Below are positions 1 to 12,100 of a stretch of 64,000 nt of DNA, in pieces (positions within the stretch are counted from its first letter, which is position 1; each line of letters starts with the position of its first letter). Source of the stretch: Rhodosporidiobolus odoratus. Taxonomy: Eukaryota; Basidiomycota; Microbotryomycetes; Sporidiobolales; Sporidiobolaceae. The notes under the pieces are model-generated. The model saw only the letters and a program-made list of their open reading frames with translations. It had not been told where the DNA came from and searched no databases. The position numbers and the translations under genes are program-made. The stretch is taken from NCBI GenBank assembly GCA_034387635.1, contig JAOANU010000004.1, positions 124,001 through 188,000 of the forward strand, in the 5' to 3' direction.

Positions 1-1
1 C

Positions 2-1694
2 TTTTCACTCTTCTTCGTCACGGCCGGAATCATCACCTTCGCCATTGTTGTCGCCTTTACGCGCGCTACTGCCCTCGAAGCTATGCAGGAAGAGTACGCC
101 TTTCTGACTACAGAATTTACCTTCATGAGGCTGGCTGAGCCTCTTTATTCGCAGATATAAAGCACACGAACGGGTTGTCCTCGCTCGACTGCGCGAGCAC
201 GTTACCCCGAGTCGCCCCGGCGTCCGCTCCCGTGTTCTATCGATTTTGACCTGCGGACTGGTGCACTCTAGAGCTCGACAGGACGAAGACGAAGACGCGG
301 CCGAGGAAGTCCAGCGAGAAGAGGAAGGGTCGAACGGCGGAGGCGGTGACCTGAAGGGCGAGGAACAGCATTATGAGGAGGCTATCGAGGAGCTGCGCCG
401 TGAGCGCCGCCAGGAGTTTCGGTCTGAGGTGATCTTGTCGCTCCTTGGACTGCTCGTCATGGAACGTCAAAACTGAAGATAGCGCTTTTGGCAGGTTGTG
501 ATCTCGCTCTCGTCCTTCGTGGTCTTCTGGCTCGTCGGGGCTGCCGCCTTTTCTGCCCTTGAAGGCTGGTGCGTGTAGCACTGACTCCTTTCGAGCCGGT
601 GGCGTGCTCACCAGCTTCCGTGCCTCGCAGGACCTACTGGATCGGCGTCTGGTTCTCGTTCGTCGCCTTCTCCTCCATCGGATATGGAGACTACAGCCCG
701 CAGACGCAAGGCGGACGGGCCTTCTTCTGGTATGTACCATACCATTGTAGCCTTTCCCATCGCTCGAGACTGACCTTATCATCGTACAGTGTCTGGGCCT
801 TGGCCGGCGCGGGCATTCTCACGGTCTTCTTTTCCGTTCTGGCAGACGCTTACTCGCAGAGGTTCAGTGCGTTCTGTCTAGTCGGCCTTCTCTTTCCCCC
901 GTATCGTTGTCGCTGACAGTATCTACAGAGGAAACCTTCCAGCATTCGGTGTTCGCCCGCCTGCTAACCCGCGTACGCAACTCGCCCTCGACGGAAAAAG
1001 AATTACACCGAGCCGAATCGCAAGCTCTTCCTCGCCCGCCTGCGTGCTCCGGATCCGATGTGTCCGTCGCAGCTCACCCACCTGGAGACAGTCTGCATCC
1101 TGGTCCAGGTGAGAAGTCCACCTTGAAAAAAGAGCAAGACGTAGGTCTGGCGCTGCTGGATCTCCTTGCCGACGCGAAACAGCACCTCGACCACATGATT
1201 ATCTCGGACGGCGACGCGAAGAGTAAGCAGCTTGATAGGGTGGTGAGGAAGGTCATGGGTATGTCCGAATCTTGTCGCTTCTCCTGAAGTCTGATTGACC
1301 TCGTTCTTCCCCTCCGGATGCAGATGAGGAGAACTTCTCCGTGCACAATCGAGAAGAGGTAGAGAACGACGATGACTTCAAGCAATTCATCTGTACGTAT
1401 TTTGCGATCCTTCTGCCCCGCTCTGCTGCCCGCGCCGACGACCTTCTGCTGTCACGCATTCCAGACCTGCGATCCCTCCAAGCCAAACTTGCCAAGCTCG
1501 AACGACTCGCGCACGAAGCACTCGGGATCAGCCAGGAAGGTGAGAGCACGAGCTCGCACGGCTCAGAGCCGGACGAGCAGGAGGAGGTGATCGAGATCGA
1601 GGAGGCGGCGAAGGAACGTGGCGATTCGACCGATGGAGACAGGCCTGGGCGAGAGGGGCGACGCCTGGAGACTAAGAAGAGAGGTGATGTGTGA
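2..1694 (+). CDS. TOK1: TOK1-like outward-rectifier potassium channel (5' partial)
   Basis: Plasma-membrane K+ channel; the gene starts upstream of the window and only the C-terminal part is present. The first codons encode a transmembrane helix (TAGIITFAIVVAFTRA). A charged linker follows (about 165-470), then another helix (VVISLSSFVVFWLVGAAAF, about 497-560). After an intron ending near 629 comes a pore loop with the selectivity filter SIGYGDYSP (GYGD at 680-691), and then the last helix (WALAGAGILTVFFSVLADAY). An acidic cytoplasmic tail closes at TGA 1692-1694. The arrangement of helix, P-loop and helix followed by a cytosolic tail fits the second pore of fungal TOK channels, which have eight helices and two pores. 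At least five short introns interrupt the visible part. Assignment to TOK1 rather than another K+ channel rests on the fungal context and the single visible pore. Confidence 0.82.
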
Positions 1695-1928
1695 GGGTCG
1701 AATGACAGCCGAACTGTGTCTATTAGTGCTTGTTGTATATTACTCGCATGCCCTGCGGTAGTTAGTGACTGCCTCCCAATCGTGACCTGTCTTGCCTCCT
1801 GTATCACTGTACATGACGAGACTGGGCAGACCGACGCGATAAGATGCTAATGCAAAGTAAGCGTGGCTACGAAAGGCAACAACAAGACAGACAAACTATG
1901 CAAAATGCTCATCCCATTGGCGGACCCC

Positions 1929-2907
1929 TCACACTGTAAGCCTTCCCTCCATCTCGATCGCCTCGCCGCTGCCTTGGCGATAATATCCCCTTTTCCTAGC
2001 CTTCTCAACAAACCCTGCCTTCCGGTAGAGTCCCCTGGCCCGCTCGTTCTCGACTGCGACGTGCAGCTTGACCATCACTGTACGCTTCACGGTAGATATG
2101 GGTGCGCGTAGTACAAGCCGCTCACTGATAGCGTGCAAGAGATGCTCGCTGACACCTGCTAGACCGGCGCATACCTTATAGGATAGTGTCTAGTTCTCGA
2201 AGTTGACCTGGCGGTATATCTGCAAGCTGGCCAAGGCGACAAAATGTGCGAGGAAAACACCTTGGGGAGAAATCGCAGCGCCGTCCGCAGATTCGTCTGC
2301 GTTCTCCGCTCTCGTCCTTGGATGCGGCTTGTGGCAATCCAGCTCACTCCAATGGTGTGTCTCCTTCAGCAGCCCAGACCGACGGAAGAGACGTAAGTGC
2401 CTCCAACTCGCGAATTGAGAAGGTCCAGAAGTTCTCTCTCGCCATCAGGTCCCAGTATAGCTAGAACTGCCATGTGGGAGCGAGTGGCGAAGCGAGAAGC
2501 TCTTGTACCCGTTGTGGCAGGCGGTCAAACCCTTACCCCCTGTCCCTTCGGAATTGCCTCGATATCTTTGCTTCCATTCGCTCACTCGCAGCTAGGCCGT
2601 GAGTGCTCACGTACCACCCCTCTGTGACTGGAATGCCTCGGGCGTAGTCACCCTACTCAACGCCAGGTATGTTTCGTCCTCCTCCAGTATTCGCCGCCCC
2701 ACCCCGCCTGAACAAGCCTCGCTCACGTACAGGAGGATGGGGCCTGCTGCCGCTGCAACGGCCAGTATAGCCTGCTACCGCGACCACGAGGAACTGAGCC
2801 GGAGCGAGGAAGCCCATGATCGACACCATTCCCTCTTTCACGCTCTGTACACGGCCATTGAAGCGGGACCTGAATTGGCGCATCTCGGCTGGACCGTCCT
2901 CATGCAC
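1929..2907 (-). CDS. GNAT-family N-acetyltransferase (gene model uncertain)
   Basis: The last exon (about 2155 down to TGA at 1929-1931) encodes a clear GNAT C-terminal half. It has an acetyl-CoA-loop-like segment (RQAGVSEHLLHAIS when joined to the upstream exon). It then has the strand and helix ending KLHVAVENERARGLYRKAGF, where LHV.ENxxARxLYxKxGF is typical of GNAT motif B. Upstream exons are inferred at about 2210-2300 (GVFLAHFVALASLQIYR), 2355-2450 (FWTFSIRELEALTSLPSVWA), 2650-2770 (hydrophobic ILAVAAAAGPILLYV) and 2780-2907 (MHEDGPAEMRQFRSRF). Frames change at each step and several splice sites are weak, so the start at 2907 and the exon chain are tentative. The hydrophobic stretch suggests a membrane-anchored or buried N-terminal region. 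Substrate is unknown. A decaying gene is the alternative. Confidence 0.5.
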
Positions 2908-3048
2908 AAGTTCGAGGTGCGCTTCTGCTTCACACCACTGTAGGGGGGAGAGACGCTACTGGCGTTGCAGAGTACTCAAGATAAAGAAGACTCAAGCAAG
3001 AAGATCTGCTGAAATACGAAAAGATACCTCCGTTCTATCCTGTCCCGC

Positions 3049-6000
3049 TCACTGCAAAGTCCGCCTTAGCTCCCCCGACGGACGGCGATCCAACGCCCTC
3101 GTGCCCGTAGGAACCATTCCCCGTCCTAGATCCCTATCGATTTCCACGAATCCCCGCCAACCCCCAACTCCTGCCGTTCCCTCGTCCTCGTCCTCGTCCT
3201 CCTGCTCCACAGCCCGTCCCTTCCCCTTCCCCTTCAACCTTGTCCCGCCAGTCTCCACCTCCGCCCTCGTTCTCAAATCCCCTCCCACAGCCCTCCTCTT
3301 CGCCCCACCCGACTGCAAAAGCGAAACAATCCTCGCCTCTTCCTCCTCCCTCGACGATTCGGCTTCTTCGATCGCGTTCACGACTTCCCAGACACGGGAG
3401 TGTTCGCCTTCTGAGGAACGGCGGCGGATGCGACGGTGGGGCTGAGGGGCTAAGCGGGGAGTGCGACTGAAGGGACCGAAGGAAGAGGAGGATGAGCTTG
3501 TTGAAGCGAAGGAGGACTCGTCGTCGAGGGTTTGGCGAGAGGTAGACGCGACCGCAGTAGCATCACCGGGTGTAGACTGTGATGAAGGGAAGTGCAAAGG
3601 AGGGAGGGGCAGGATCTTGCGGTCGTCGAGGTGAGGAAGTGGCTTATCGATTCGAGGCGTGAAGACCGGACCACGAAGACCGGCCTCTTGCATCTCCGGG
3701 ACAGGCGACGGCTCGGGCTCGGGTGTCACCGAAAATGAAGCAGGCATGGCGACGCGAGATGACGAGGGCGAGGGTTCGGGGGCGGGCGAACGACGAACGA
3801 ACGAACCGATGTAGGAGAAGAGGCGCTGAGCGGACGAGGGCGGCTGCGACGGTTCCCGTCCGTCCTCTTGTTCTGGCGTAACGGCATCTCGAGGGCGCTC
3901 CTCTACCTCCTCCTCCTCCTCCTCCTGTTGGGCCACTGCTTCTGGCGACTCGTCCCGCAGGTAATCACGAACCGGCACTCTCGGCTTTTCGGGCGCCGGG
4001 GCATCCTCATACAGGTGGCGAAGGCGAGGATTGGCCAGGGCAGTCGGCAGATAGACCGGCTGAACGGAAGTCCGTCGACGTCGACGATCCTTGGTCGACA
4101 CGGCGAAGAAAGTATCGTCGGCTGCCCGGCGCGCCGGCTCGTCTTCCTCATCTGAGCTGGTCACATCGCCTCCTGCCTGCTCGTATCCACCGTGCTCGCT
4201 CAACTGCTCGTCTTTGACCTGCACTTGCGCATCCGCAGCCGGAGCGGCAGAGTGCTCCTCCTGTTCTTCCTCATCGTCCTCTCCCTCGATGCGTTCTTCT
4301 TCCTCCTCTGCAGCAGGGGACGAAGCACGACGAAGCTCCTCGTCGAGTGTCTCCAGACGGCGTTCTTGCTTTTGTGGCTGATTCTGGCGCGGCGGAAGTG
4401 GCGCTCTGTTGTACATCGAAGTCGAGGTAGAGACGTCGGACGCGAGGGAAGAAGCGCGCTTCAAGCGGTGATCCTTGGCACGACGAGCTTTGAGTGCGTT
4501 GACACGGACGATGAGCGTGTCCCTGCAGTTCAGAACAATGTAAGATGGGTCATTCAGGTTGACAGGCGGAAAGGAGAAGACGGCGCACCAATCCCACTGC
4601 CCACCCAATTCTTCTTTCTGCACTCCCCACTTCGTCAAGAACGCCTCAACCACCACCTCAGGCTCAACCTCTTCCCCGACAGCGCTAACCACACTCGCAA
4701 AACTCGCGATACTCTCATCATCCTTCCCTTGACCATCGGTGGCGGCGGAAGAGACACTCTCCTCTCTACGTTGACGACGACCTACTTCGACGAGGGTTTG
4801 CTCGAGACGTCGCCATTCGGAGGAGGTCCAAGTTGCGGTGTTAACGACTGAGGAGAGGGTGCCCGAGGGCTGGCGTTGACGGCGAGACGATGCTGAGGCG
4901 GGAGGTGCTGGACGCGGAGGTGGTGGCAGAGTTGAAGTAGGAAGAGGCGGAGGAGAAGCGGTGCGGGCGGTAGAGGTAGATAGTTCGGCTTCTTCATCTT
5001 CGACTTCAGCTTCAGAAGGGTTGCTCTTCCTCGGGTGCGTTCCCCTGGCTGTGGCTGGTCTGGGAGGGGGAGGCAACATAGACCTGACCTCATCCTCCGC
5101 ATCAAGCAGCAACGTCCTCAGCTCCTCCTCTTCTTCTCCTTCTTGCTCCTCATCCGCATCCAGCACCGCAACGCTCTTCTCACCAGTAACAGGGTCAACC
5201 GCCTCAACCCCTTGTTCGATATAGTCGTGGTAGCATTTAAGAATGGCAGCAGCGCGGGCAGCGGCTTTAGGGTCGGTTGAAGAGATCTCGACGACCGGGA
5301 GAGTGGGATGGGAAGGCCGGCGACGGTGGTGGTGAGACGATTTACGGCGGCGTGAAGAGGTCGAAGCGAGAGAGCCTTTTGACATGGGTTGAGAGATGGA
5401 AAAGGTCGACTCGGGTGCTGGAGGCTCGACGGCGGAGAGCGGTTGAGCAGCAGCAGGACCAGCATGGAGGTAAGGCGCCGGGAACGGCTGGTCGTCTTCA
5501 TCCTCTTCGTCTTCTTCGGATTCGGGCTGAGGCTCTTGCGGCTCCTCTACCGCCTCGTCATCTTGATCCACCGCCCTGCCCTTTCCCTTCTCCTCCCTCG
5601 TGAACGACCTAGGCCCGAACAACAAACCCTGTAGCCGCTCCCTCCCCTGCTCAACTATGCTCTTCCTGCCTTTCATGGAACTCGGACTGCCCATCCGCGA
5701 GTCTTCGTCGACCTCGTGAGCTGCAGCCGCCGAAGGCGTAGCTGGCAGACGTTTTTGCGTGTTCGGCTTCGAAGCGGGAGAGGGTGAATGCGAGTGAGCA
5801 TGAGAAGGCGCGCGAGAGTGAATTGGAGAGGCAGCCGGGGAGGAGGACATGAGAGTGTTTTCGCCTCCCGGAGAACGGGGAGGGGGAGAGGGTGAACCGC
5901 GAAGAGAGGCGACGGGGGAGGACATGCGGATGTCGTGGTCTTTTGCTGGAGTAGGTGGGGCTTGCTCTTCCTCCTCTCCTTGTCCTGTCGAAACCCAAGG

Positions 6001-8602
6001 CGGCGAGGCAGAGGCGGTCCTGGCGCGTTCGAGAGCCTGTTCCTCCTGTCCAACGAGGACCACCTGTTCTTCCTCCTCCTCCTCTCCCTCCTCCTCCTTA
6101 ACCTCCCTCCTCTCCTCCGCAAAAGGACTAGAAGGCGTCAATTCTGCGAACCGATGATAATCATCCCTACTCTTCTCCGCCGTAGCGGGAGCCCCACCGC
6201 TCCCATATCGCCCGGGACGACGCGAGAAGAGAGTAGCGGTGCGAGGTTGATCGGCGTGGGGTGGTGGGGAGAAGGAGGAGGAGCGGAAGAAGGCTGGACC
6301 GCGGGTCCAGCTGCGAGTGGAAGAGGCGAGGGCGGCGGCGGCAGAGATCGAGTTCGAGTTGGCTGATGTGGAAGGAATGGGCGGCGCAGCGGGCGAGGGG
6401 AGGTTCAAGTGCGGGTAGCGTTCGCGAGGAAGACGAGGGGAGGCGAAGGAGAGGGCAGGGGTGGAGCGGCGTGGTGCGGAGTCAGGAGCGGCGCTTCCTG
6501 GTGTCGAGACAAGGACGCGAGATGGGCGACGGAAGAAGGGAGAGCGGACGGCGGGAGAAGGGGAGCGATGCGTCGGTTCTTGTGCTGAGAGTGCGAGCTG
6601 TTGCTGCTGTTCGGCGACCGGTTCAGTCGCCTGTAGTTTCGCATGCTGGCTTTCTTCCTCTCCTTCCTCCTCCGCTTCAGAGTCATCCACAGCCTCATCT
6701 TCCGAGTCTTCCTCCGGTGACCCACGCTCGACCGAACTCCCCCTAACCGGCGAGCTATCCAACCTGACTGGCACAGTCGAGTCCCACTCACCGCTCTCCT
6801 CCGCTGAAAGAGGCGGATAGGACGGTCGGGAACGGCGGTAAGATTGCTGCTGCTCCTGGGGCAGCGGAGGGGAAGAGGCAGGAAGGAGCGCTGAAGGGTT
6901 TTCTTCCTCCTCGTCGGTAAAAGCGGGGGAAGGGGTTCGCGCTGTTTGTACCGGATCATTGCCATCGGTTCCTTGTGGTAGATCGGCGACTGATGAGAAG
7001 TGACGGGCCGGGTTGGTAAATTGTTCGTGCTGTTCTGCGACGACCTTCTCCTCGGTTTCTTCTTGAGTCGCCGGTGCAGGCTCTACCTCCGCCTGGTCCA
7101 TCTCGACCTGCTCCTGTTCATGCTCCACCTGCGACTCAGCATCCCTCTCCGAAAATTCTGCCGGATCCACCTCGGTCCCGCTGTCCGGATCCTGCAGCGG
7201 CGCAAACCCATCCGTCTGGCCGTACTGCTCAAATGAGCGTAACTCAGACTGAGCACGATCTGGAGACTGAAGAAGCCCGGTTACGTATGAGCAAGGCGCG
7301 GGAGGCGGGAGCAAGTCGTGTAGATCGTCCTCGTTGTTGAAGAACTGGTCGCCGCCATCGAACCCTCCGCCGTATTCCTCCTCTTCTTCCTGCTCTGCTT
7401 CCTGCTGCAACTCAGGCTCGATACCTCCTCCTTGCGTATCCGAGGCGGACATGTGCTGAACAGGCTGATCTTCCAACTCAACGCTCTCATCCTTGACCTG
7501 TTCCTTGACCGATGGCTCCTCGACCTTGCTCTCCCTCCGAACCAACAACCCTCTCGCAGGAACCGGTGTCCCTCTCCTCCCCTTCCTCCCCATCACCTTC
7601 CCCTTCCCCTCTCCACGTCCCCTAGTCTCCTCCGGCCCAAGCAACAACAACGGATCGACCTCATCGTCCGATGACCCAAGAACGATAGGTTCAGGGAGGG
7701 TTTCGGAAGGTCGGGCACGGAGTTTGGTCCGGCGTAGGGACTTTGAGGCGGCTTGAGTGGATCGGGCGAGGGGGTTGGGGAGGATGGGGGCGATGATGAC
7801 AGGGACGGGGGCGGGAGAAGGCGCGGCGGGAGAAGCGAGGCGTGCGGAGGAGGCGACTGGTTTGGCTGGAGCGTGTTGCGAGGAGGCTGGAGGAAGCGGG
7901 GAGACGGAGGAGCGTCGACGGGCGGCGAGGACGTGAGGTGCATGGGACGGGCCCACAGGAATGTCTGCGGCTTGAGCGGAGGGAGAGCGGGAGGACCGGC
8001 GAGGTTTGGGGGGTGGTGGCGCGAGGGAAGATGCCGACGAGGAAGAGGTACTTGTTTGTGACCGAGTGCGAGGGATGCGAGACGCGACAGGCTGCGAAGG
8101 GTACGAGTCAGCCTCGTACAAGCCGCAGGTGGGGTACGGAGGGAAAGAGGCGCACTACCCTTGTCTTGCTCGATTCGGCGGCTCGTACACACTTTTTCGC
8201 GGTCGCAGGATTGCTGGGAGGACTCAACGATCCAGGCGGTGTCGGCATTTGCTCGTTCTCTGCTCCGTCCTGCTGCTCATCCGCGAAACCTTGCCCAATA
8301 GCTTCGATGGGCGGATCACTGCTGGGCGCTTGCACCGCCACGGCGAGTTCCGTCAGACTCGCAAAGGCGGGTGTCGGTTCTTCAGGCTCTGCGGCGCTCG
8401 TGTTGGCGGCCAAAGGGCGAGTAGCTTGACGCGCCGTGGACGCGTTCTTAACGAGAAGGGACGAGGCGGAGGGCATGCGAGAGCGGGTGGACCCAGAGGC
8501 GGGTTTGCCGGTGAGGCTCGAGTGAGTGCTGGAGGGCGGCAGGGCGTTTTCGTTGGTGGGTGTCGAGGTTGAGCGCGGTAAGCGCGAGCGGGAGGGCAGC
8601 AT
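3049..8602 (-). CDS. Very large disordered acidic protein, unknown function
   Basis: About 1,806 residues from ATG 8602 to TGA 3049. Exon 1 is 8602-8159. Intron 1 (8092-8158) has a good branch site and joins KTR to PVASR in phase 0. A second intron, 4523-4588, is 66 nt and free of stops in frame, so retention would insert 22 residues. The protein is dominated by Ser/Pro/Glu low-complexity sequence with many SP sites. Three islands look conserved in style. A hydrophobic-acidic patch PIVLGSSDDEVDPLLLLG resembles a SUMO-interacting motif. A folded-looking segment (about 4430-4800) runs from TWTSSEWRRLEQTLVEV to the spliced WDWDTLIVRVNALKARR. A short amphipathic helix reads RLFSYIGSFVRR. Basic patches such as RKSSHHHRRR suggest a nuclear location. 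I do not recognise the family; a nuclear-envelope, pore or chromatin scaffold is only a guess. Confidence 0.75.
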
Positions 8603-9139
8603 CACCTTGAGGTGAGGTTAGGGACTAGGGGACCGTGCACGCCGAGGCTGGATGCGGTAATGATCCCTGTCGTTAGCTGGGAGAGGATGTCAGCTGGCTG
8701 GCTGTGATGTACAAGCGAGAGACGACTGACTGTGACAATAGTTTGTTTGGTGGATGAGAGAAACTTTTTAGAGATCGAGGGAGCGTGGGTGCTCGGGCGA
8801 GCAGGTAGAGACTGAGACCAGAAAGTTGTTCGCCAGTCGTATGTGACCTCAGAGCGAGTTCGACGGGAGGCAAGAGAGAGACAAATGGAAAGTTGGAAGC
8901 GCGAGGAGAAACGCGCGTCTCTCAGACTACCCACTGCCATACCGAGGCTATACAGCGCACCCTAGGCTCTGGAGAGATTTAAAGAACCCGTTCACTCCAC
9001 TTTCGCTTGCTCAAGTAGGCTGCGATTGTGAGATTCTCCTTGGTCAACCTCGTTTACTTTCTGTTTCGTCCTCCTCACTCGCCCAGACTCGCTCTGCTAC
9101 CCGCTCGTATAGCTGTAAGAGCCACACGCGTTCACAATC
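8603..9139. promoter_or_regulatory. Divergent intergenic region between the large disordered gene and RAD30
   Basis: A 537-nt head-to-head spacer. The reading frame running minus from 8940 looks like a 5' leader, not a gene. Pyrimidine-rich tracts lie at 9050-9115 just before the RAD30 start, and ACGCGT lies at 9126-9131. No TATA box is obvious. Confidence 0.5.
9126..9131. promoter_or_regulatory. ACGCGT motif upstream of RAD30
   Basis: Lies only 8 nt before the RAD30 ATG, so it may sit in the transcribed leader, which weakens a promoter role. Confidence 0.3.
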
Positions 9140-12100
9140 ATGGGCTCACCCCCCATTCCAGACCGCTCCCCTCCTCCCACGCCATCCACCTCAACCTCAA
9201 GACCTCACGCCTTTCGAGACCGCTCTCCGCCTCGACCTCACCCTGGAATACAACCCGCAGTCGCACCCGCATCCGTACCCTTCTCTCCACCCAAACGAAG
9301 AACAGGCGGCAGCTTCAAGGGGAAAGAGAGGGCCATGGAAATCGGCCCGGACCAGGTGGGATTCGACCCACACTTCCCCAGGCAGGCCATACCCACCTAC
9401 AGGCATCTCCAGGGCAACAATGGAGGAGCAGCGTACGTACCGACCCTTGCTACGTGACGCTACGTATTCTTGACCTTTTCTTTTCTCCACAGCAACCCTC
9501 TTCGCGTTATTGCCCATGTTGACATCGACGCAGGTGAGCCAATCCCACTCTCCCCGTCAAACCGTCCACCAGTCAAGATGCTCACGCTCGCGCCGGCATC
9601 GCGTCCGTTGCGCAGCTTACGCGGCGATGGAAATGGCTCGACTGGGAATTGCAGAAGACCAACCGATGGCAGTCCAGCAGTGGAATGGCCTGGTGTGTTT
9701 CTCCATTCACGCATCTCGTATGCTGTGCTGATGGGATCCTCCGCTCGCTCCGTCTGCGCTTGTCGCCGCTGTCGTCTTCCGCAACTACCGCCACACTGCA
9801 AACTCTCCTGAATCAATTCCCTCGGTCATGTTGCCGCTCGTCTACCTCCCGCACCTTGTTGTGATCCCACACAATTCGCCCTTACCACGTTCGCCTGCAC
9901 TTGCCCTCACCAGATCGCCGTCAACTACCCCGCCCGAGCCTTCGGCATTACCCGCCACGAGTCCCCCGCCGAAGCCCTCAAGAAATGCCCAAATCTCAAA
10001 CTGGTACACGTCCAGACCTACAAGAACGGAGAAGCTGAGCCAGGGTACTGGGAGGGAGCTAAGCCGGAAACGCATAAGGTGCGCCTGACTCCGCTCGAGT
10101 AGTACGAGACAAGCGGGGCTGCGGCGCAAGCCTGGCTTGGATCGTTGGGCAGCCTGGATCCGATCGACGCTCACCGCATCTCGTCTCCCTCACAGGTATC
10201 ACTCGATATGTACCGCAAAGAGTCCCGCAAGATTCTGGAGGTCTTCACCGAGTTTTGTCCCGTCGTAGGTGCGTCAGCGGTGTGGTCTCTTGCGCCCTTC
10301 TCGTTCAACCTGTGAACGGAGAGTCGCTGAACCTCACGACTCCCGCTGACTTTACGTCCTCATGTCGACCCCTGCTCCTACAGAGAAAGCCTCAATCGAC
10401 GAATCCTTCCTCGACTTAACCCTCCCCGTCCGGCGCGCGCTCCTCGCCCGCTGCCCTTCCCTCGCAACCCCTCCACCAGGCAGTGACCTCGACACCCCCC
10501 TCCCCGCTCCTTCATCTCTTGGTATCACCGATGCTGAGGTCAAGTGGGATGAGATTTGTAACCTCATTCCATTTGCGGGGCAGAAAAAGGACAAGGTCAG
10601 GAGGTTGCGACCGGATGGAACGGCGGCTCCTTCGTCTTCCCCTACCAAGCCGTCTGCTTCGCAAGACGCTGTCCCTCCCCCCGCAGGCGACGCAGAAGGC
10701 GATGGTGAAAGTGAACTCGACCTCGCAGCAGCAGAAGCAGAAGATACCCCCGAACCTCCTGAACCCCCTCTGACTTGGAGCGATATCGTTCTCTCCCTCG
10801 GTGCGGCAATCGTCAAAGAGACGAGGGGAGCCGTCAAGGAGAGGTTAGGATACACTTGTTCGGCTGGAATTGCGGTGAACAAGATGCTGGCAAAGTTGAC
10901 GAGTGCTTGGAAGAAACCGAATGCTCAGGCAAGTTGATATTTCTCTTTCACCCGACGGACTCGAGTGTATATGCGCCCGAGCGTCCTATTGCAGCACCTT
11001 TTGCCCGTCGTGGGCGGGGGTGTCTCTCCGGCTCTCCTCTCCTCCGACTTCTCCTCGGTCCCGCCTTTCCAAGCTGACCTATCTTCACAATCACCCCCTG
11101 TACGAACCGACAGACCGTCCTCCGCCACTCCTGCATCCCAGCCTTCCTCCGCCCGCTCCCGTTTCAGAAAATCCGTAACTTGGGCGGAAAACTCGGGAAT
11201 GCGGTCAAGGAGACCTATGAGGCCGAGACGGTGGGGGATTTACTGTGCGTTCCTTTCACCTTGCTGTACTATGCATCCGTCTGGTCAGCGATGCCTTCAC
11301 AGAAGAAGACCGGGGGCGCATTGATGAGTAAGCGAATGAGAGAACTGGTGCTTACACTACCTTTTTCCCTCTCCGCTTCCTCCGAGGGCGCGCAGTACCT
11401 TCTCCTTGCCTGAGCTCAAAGCCAAGCTAGGGGAAGAAAGCGGCATGTGGCTCTGGGAGATTGTACGAGGATTGGATTATACTGAAGGCACGTCTTGTCT
11501 CGCTTGTTCTGCTCGGCTGCAGTCACATTGTCGGGTCTGACAGTGTCGTGTCGTCCCCGGTGTTTTTGCAGTCGAGGCCAAGACGCAGGTCAAGAGTATG
11601 CTTTCGAGCAAGAACTTTCGACCTTATATCAGCACTTATGGTGAAGTGGTACGTCTCGGTCCGGCTTGCGCGCGCGTGTTTGGCTTTGAACGAAGCAGTC
11701 GACGCGCTAAAGGGCAATCTTACCGGCGCACAGATGCATTGGATGAACATCTTAGCGACTGAACTGCACCTCCGGCTTGGGGACGCCAGGGCGGACAGTC
11801 CAGGATTATGGGTGCGCCTCTTCCTCCATCTCTATAGTCGTAGCAGCCTGACCCCCCTTTCCTCCCTCTCTGCATCACAGCCCAAAACAATAACCTTCAC
11901 CCACCGCTCCCCCCAATTCGTCATCCGTTCCCACCAAACCCCCTTCCCCTTCACCTCCACTCCAACCGCCCTCTATATCCTAAAACACGGAGAAAAACTC
12001 CTTCGAATCGCTACTGCTTCTCCTGCTTCCGGATCCGTGCCGGGAGGGATCAAGATCGGTCCTTATAGCAACATTCAGTTGAGTTTTTCTGGGTTGGAGA

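Noticed and set aside
8602..8940. 112-codon minus-strand frame upstream of the large disordered gene
   Set aside because: It ends at the start of the real gene and is low-similarity leader-like sequence; best read as 5' UTR.
9028..9522. 164-codon plus frame overlapping the RAD30 first exons
   Set aside because: The competing frame from ATG 9140 splices into the polymerase motif HVDIDA; this one does not.
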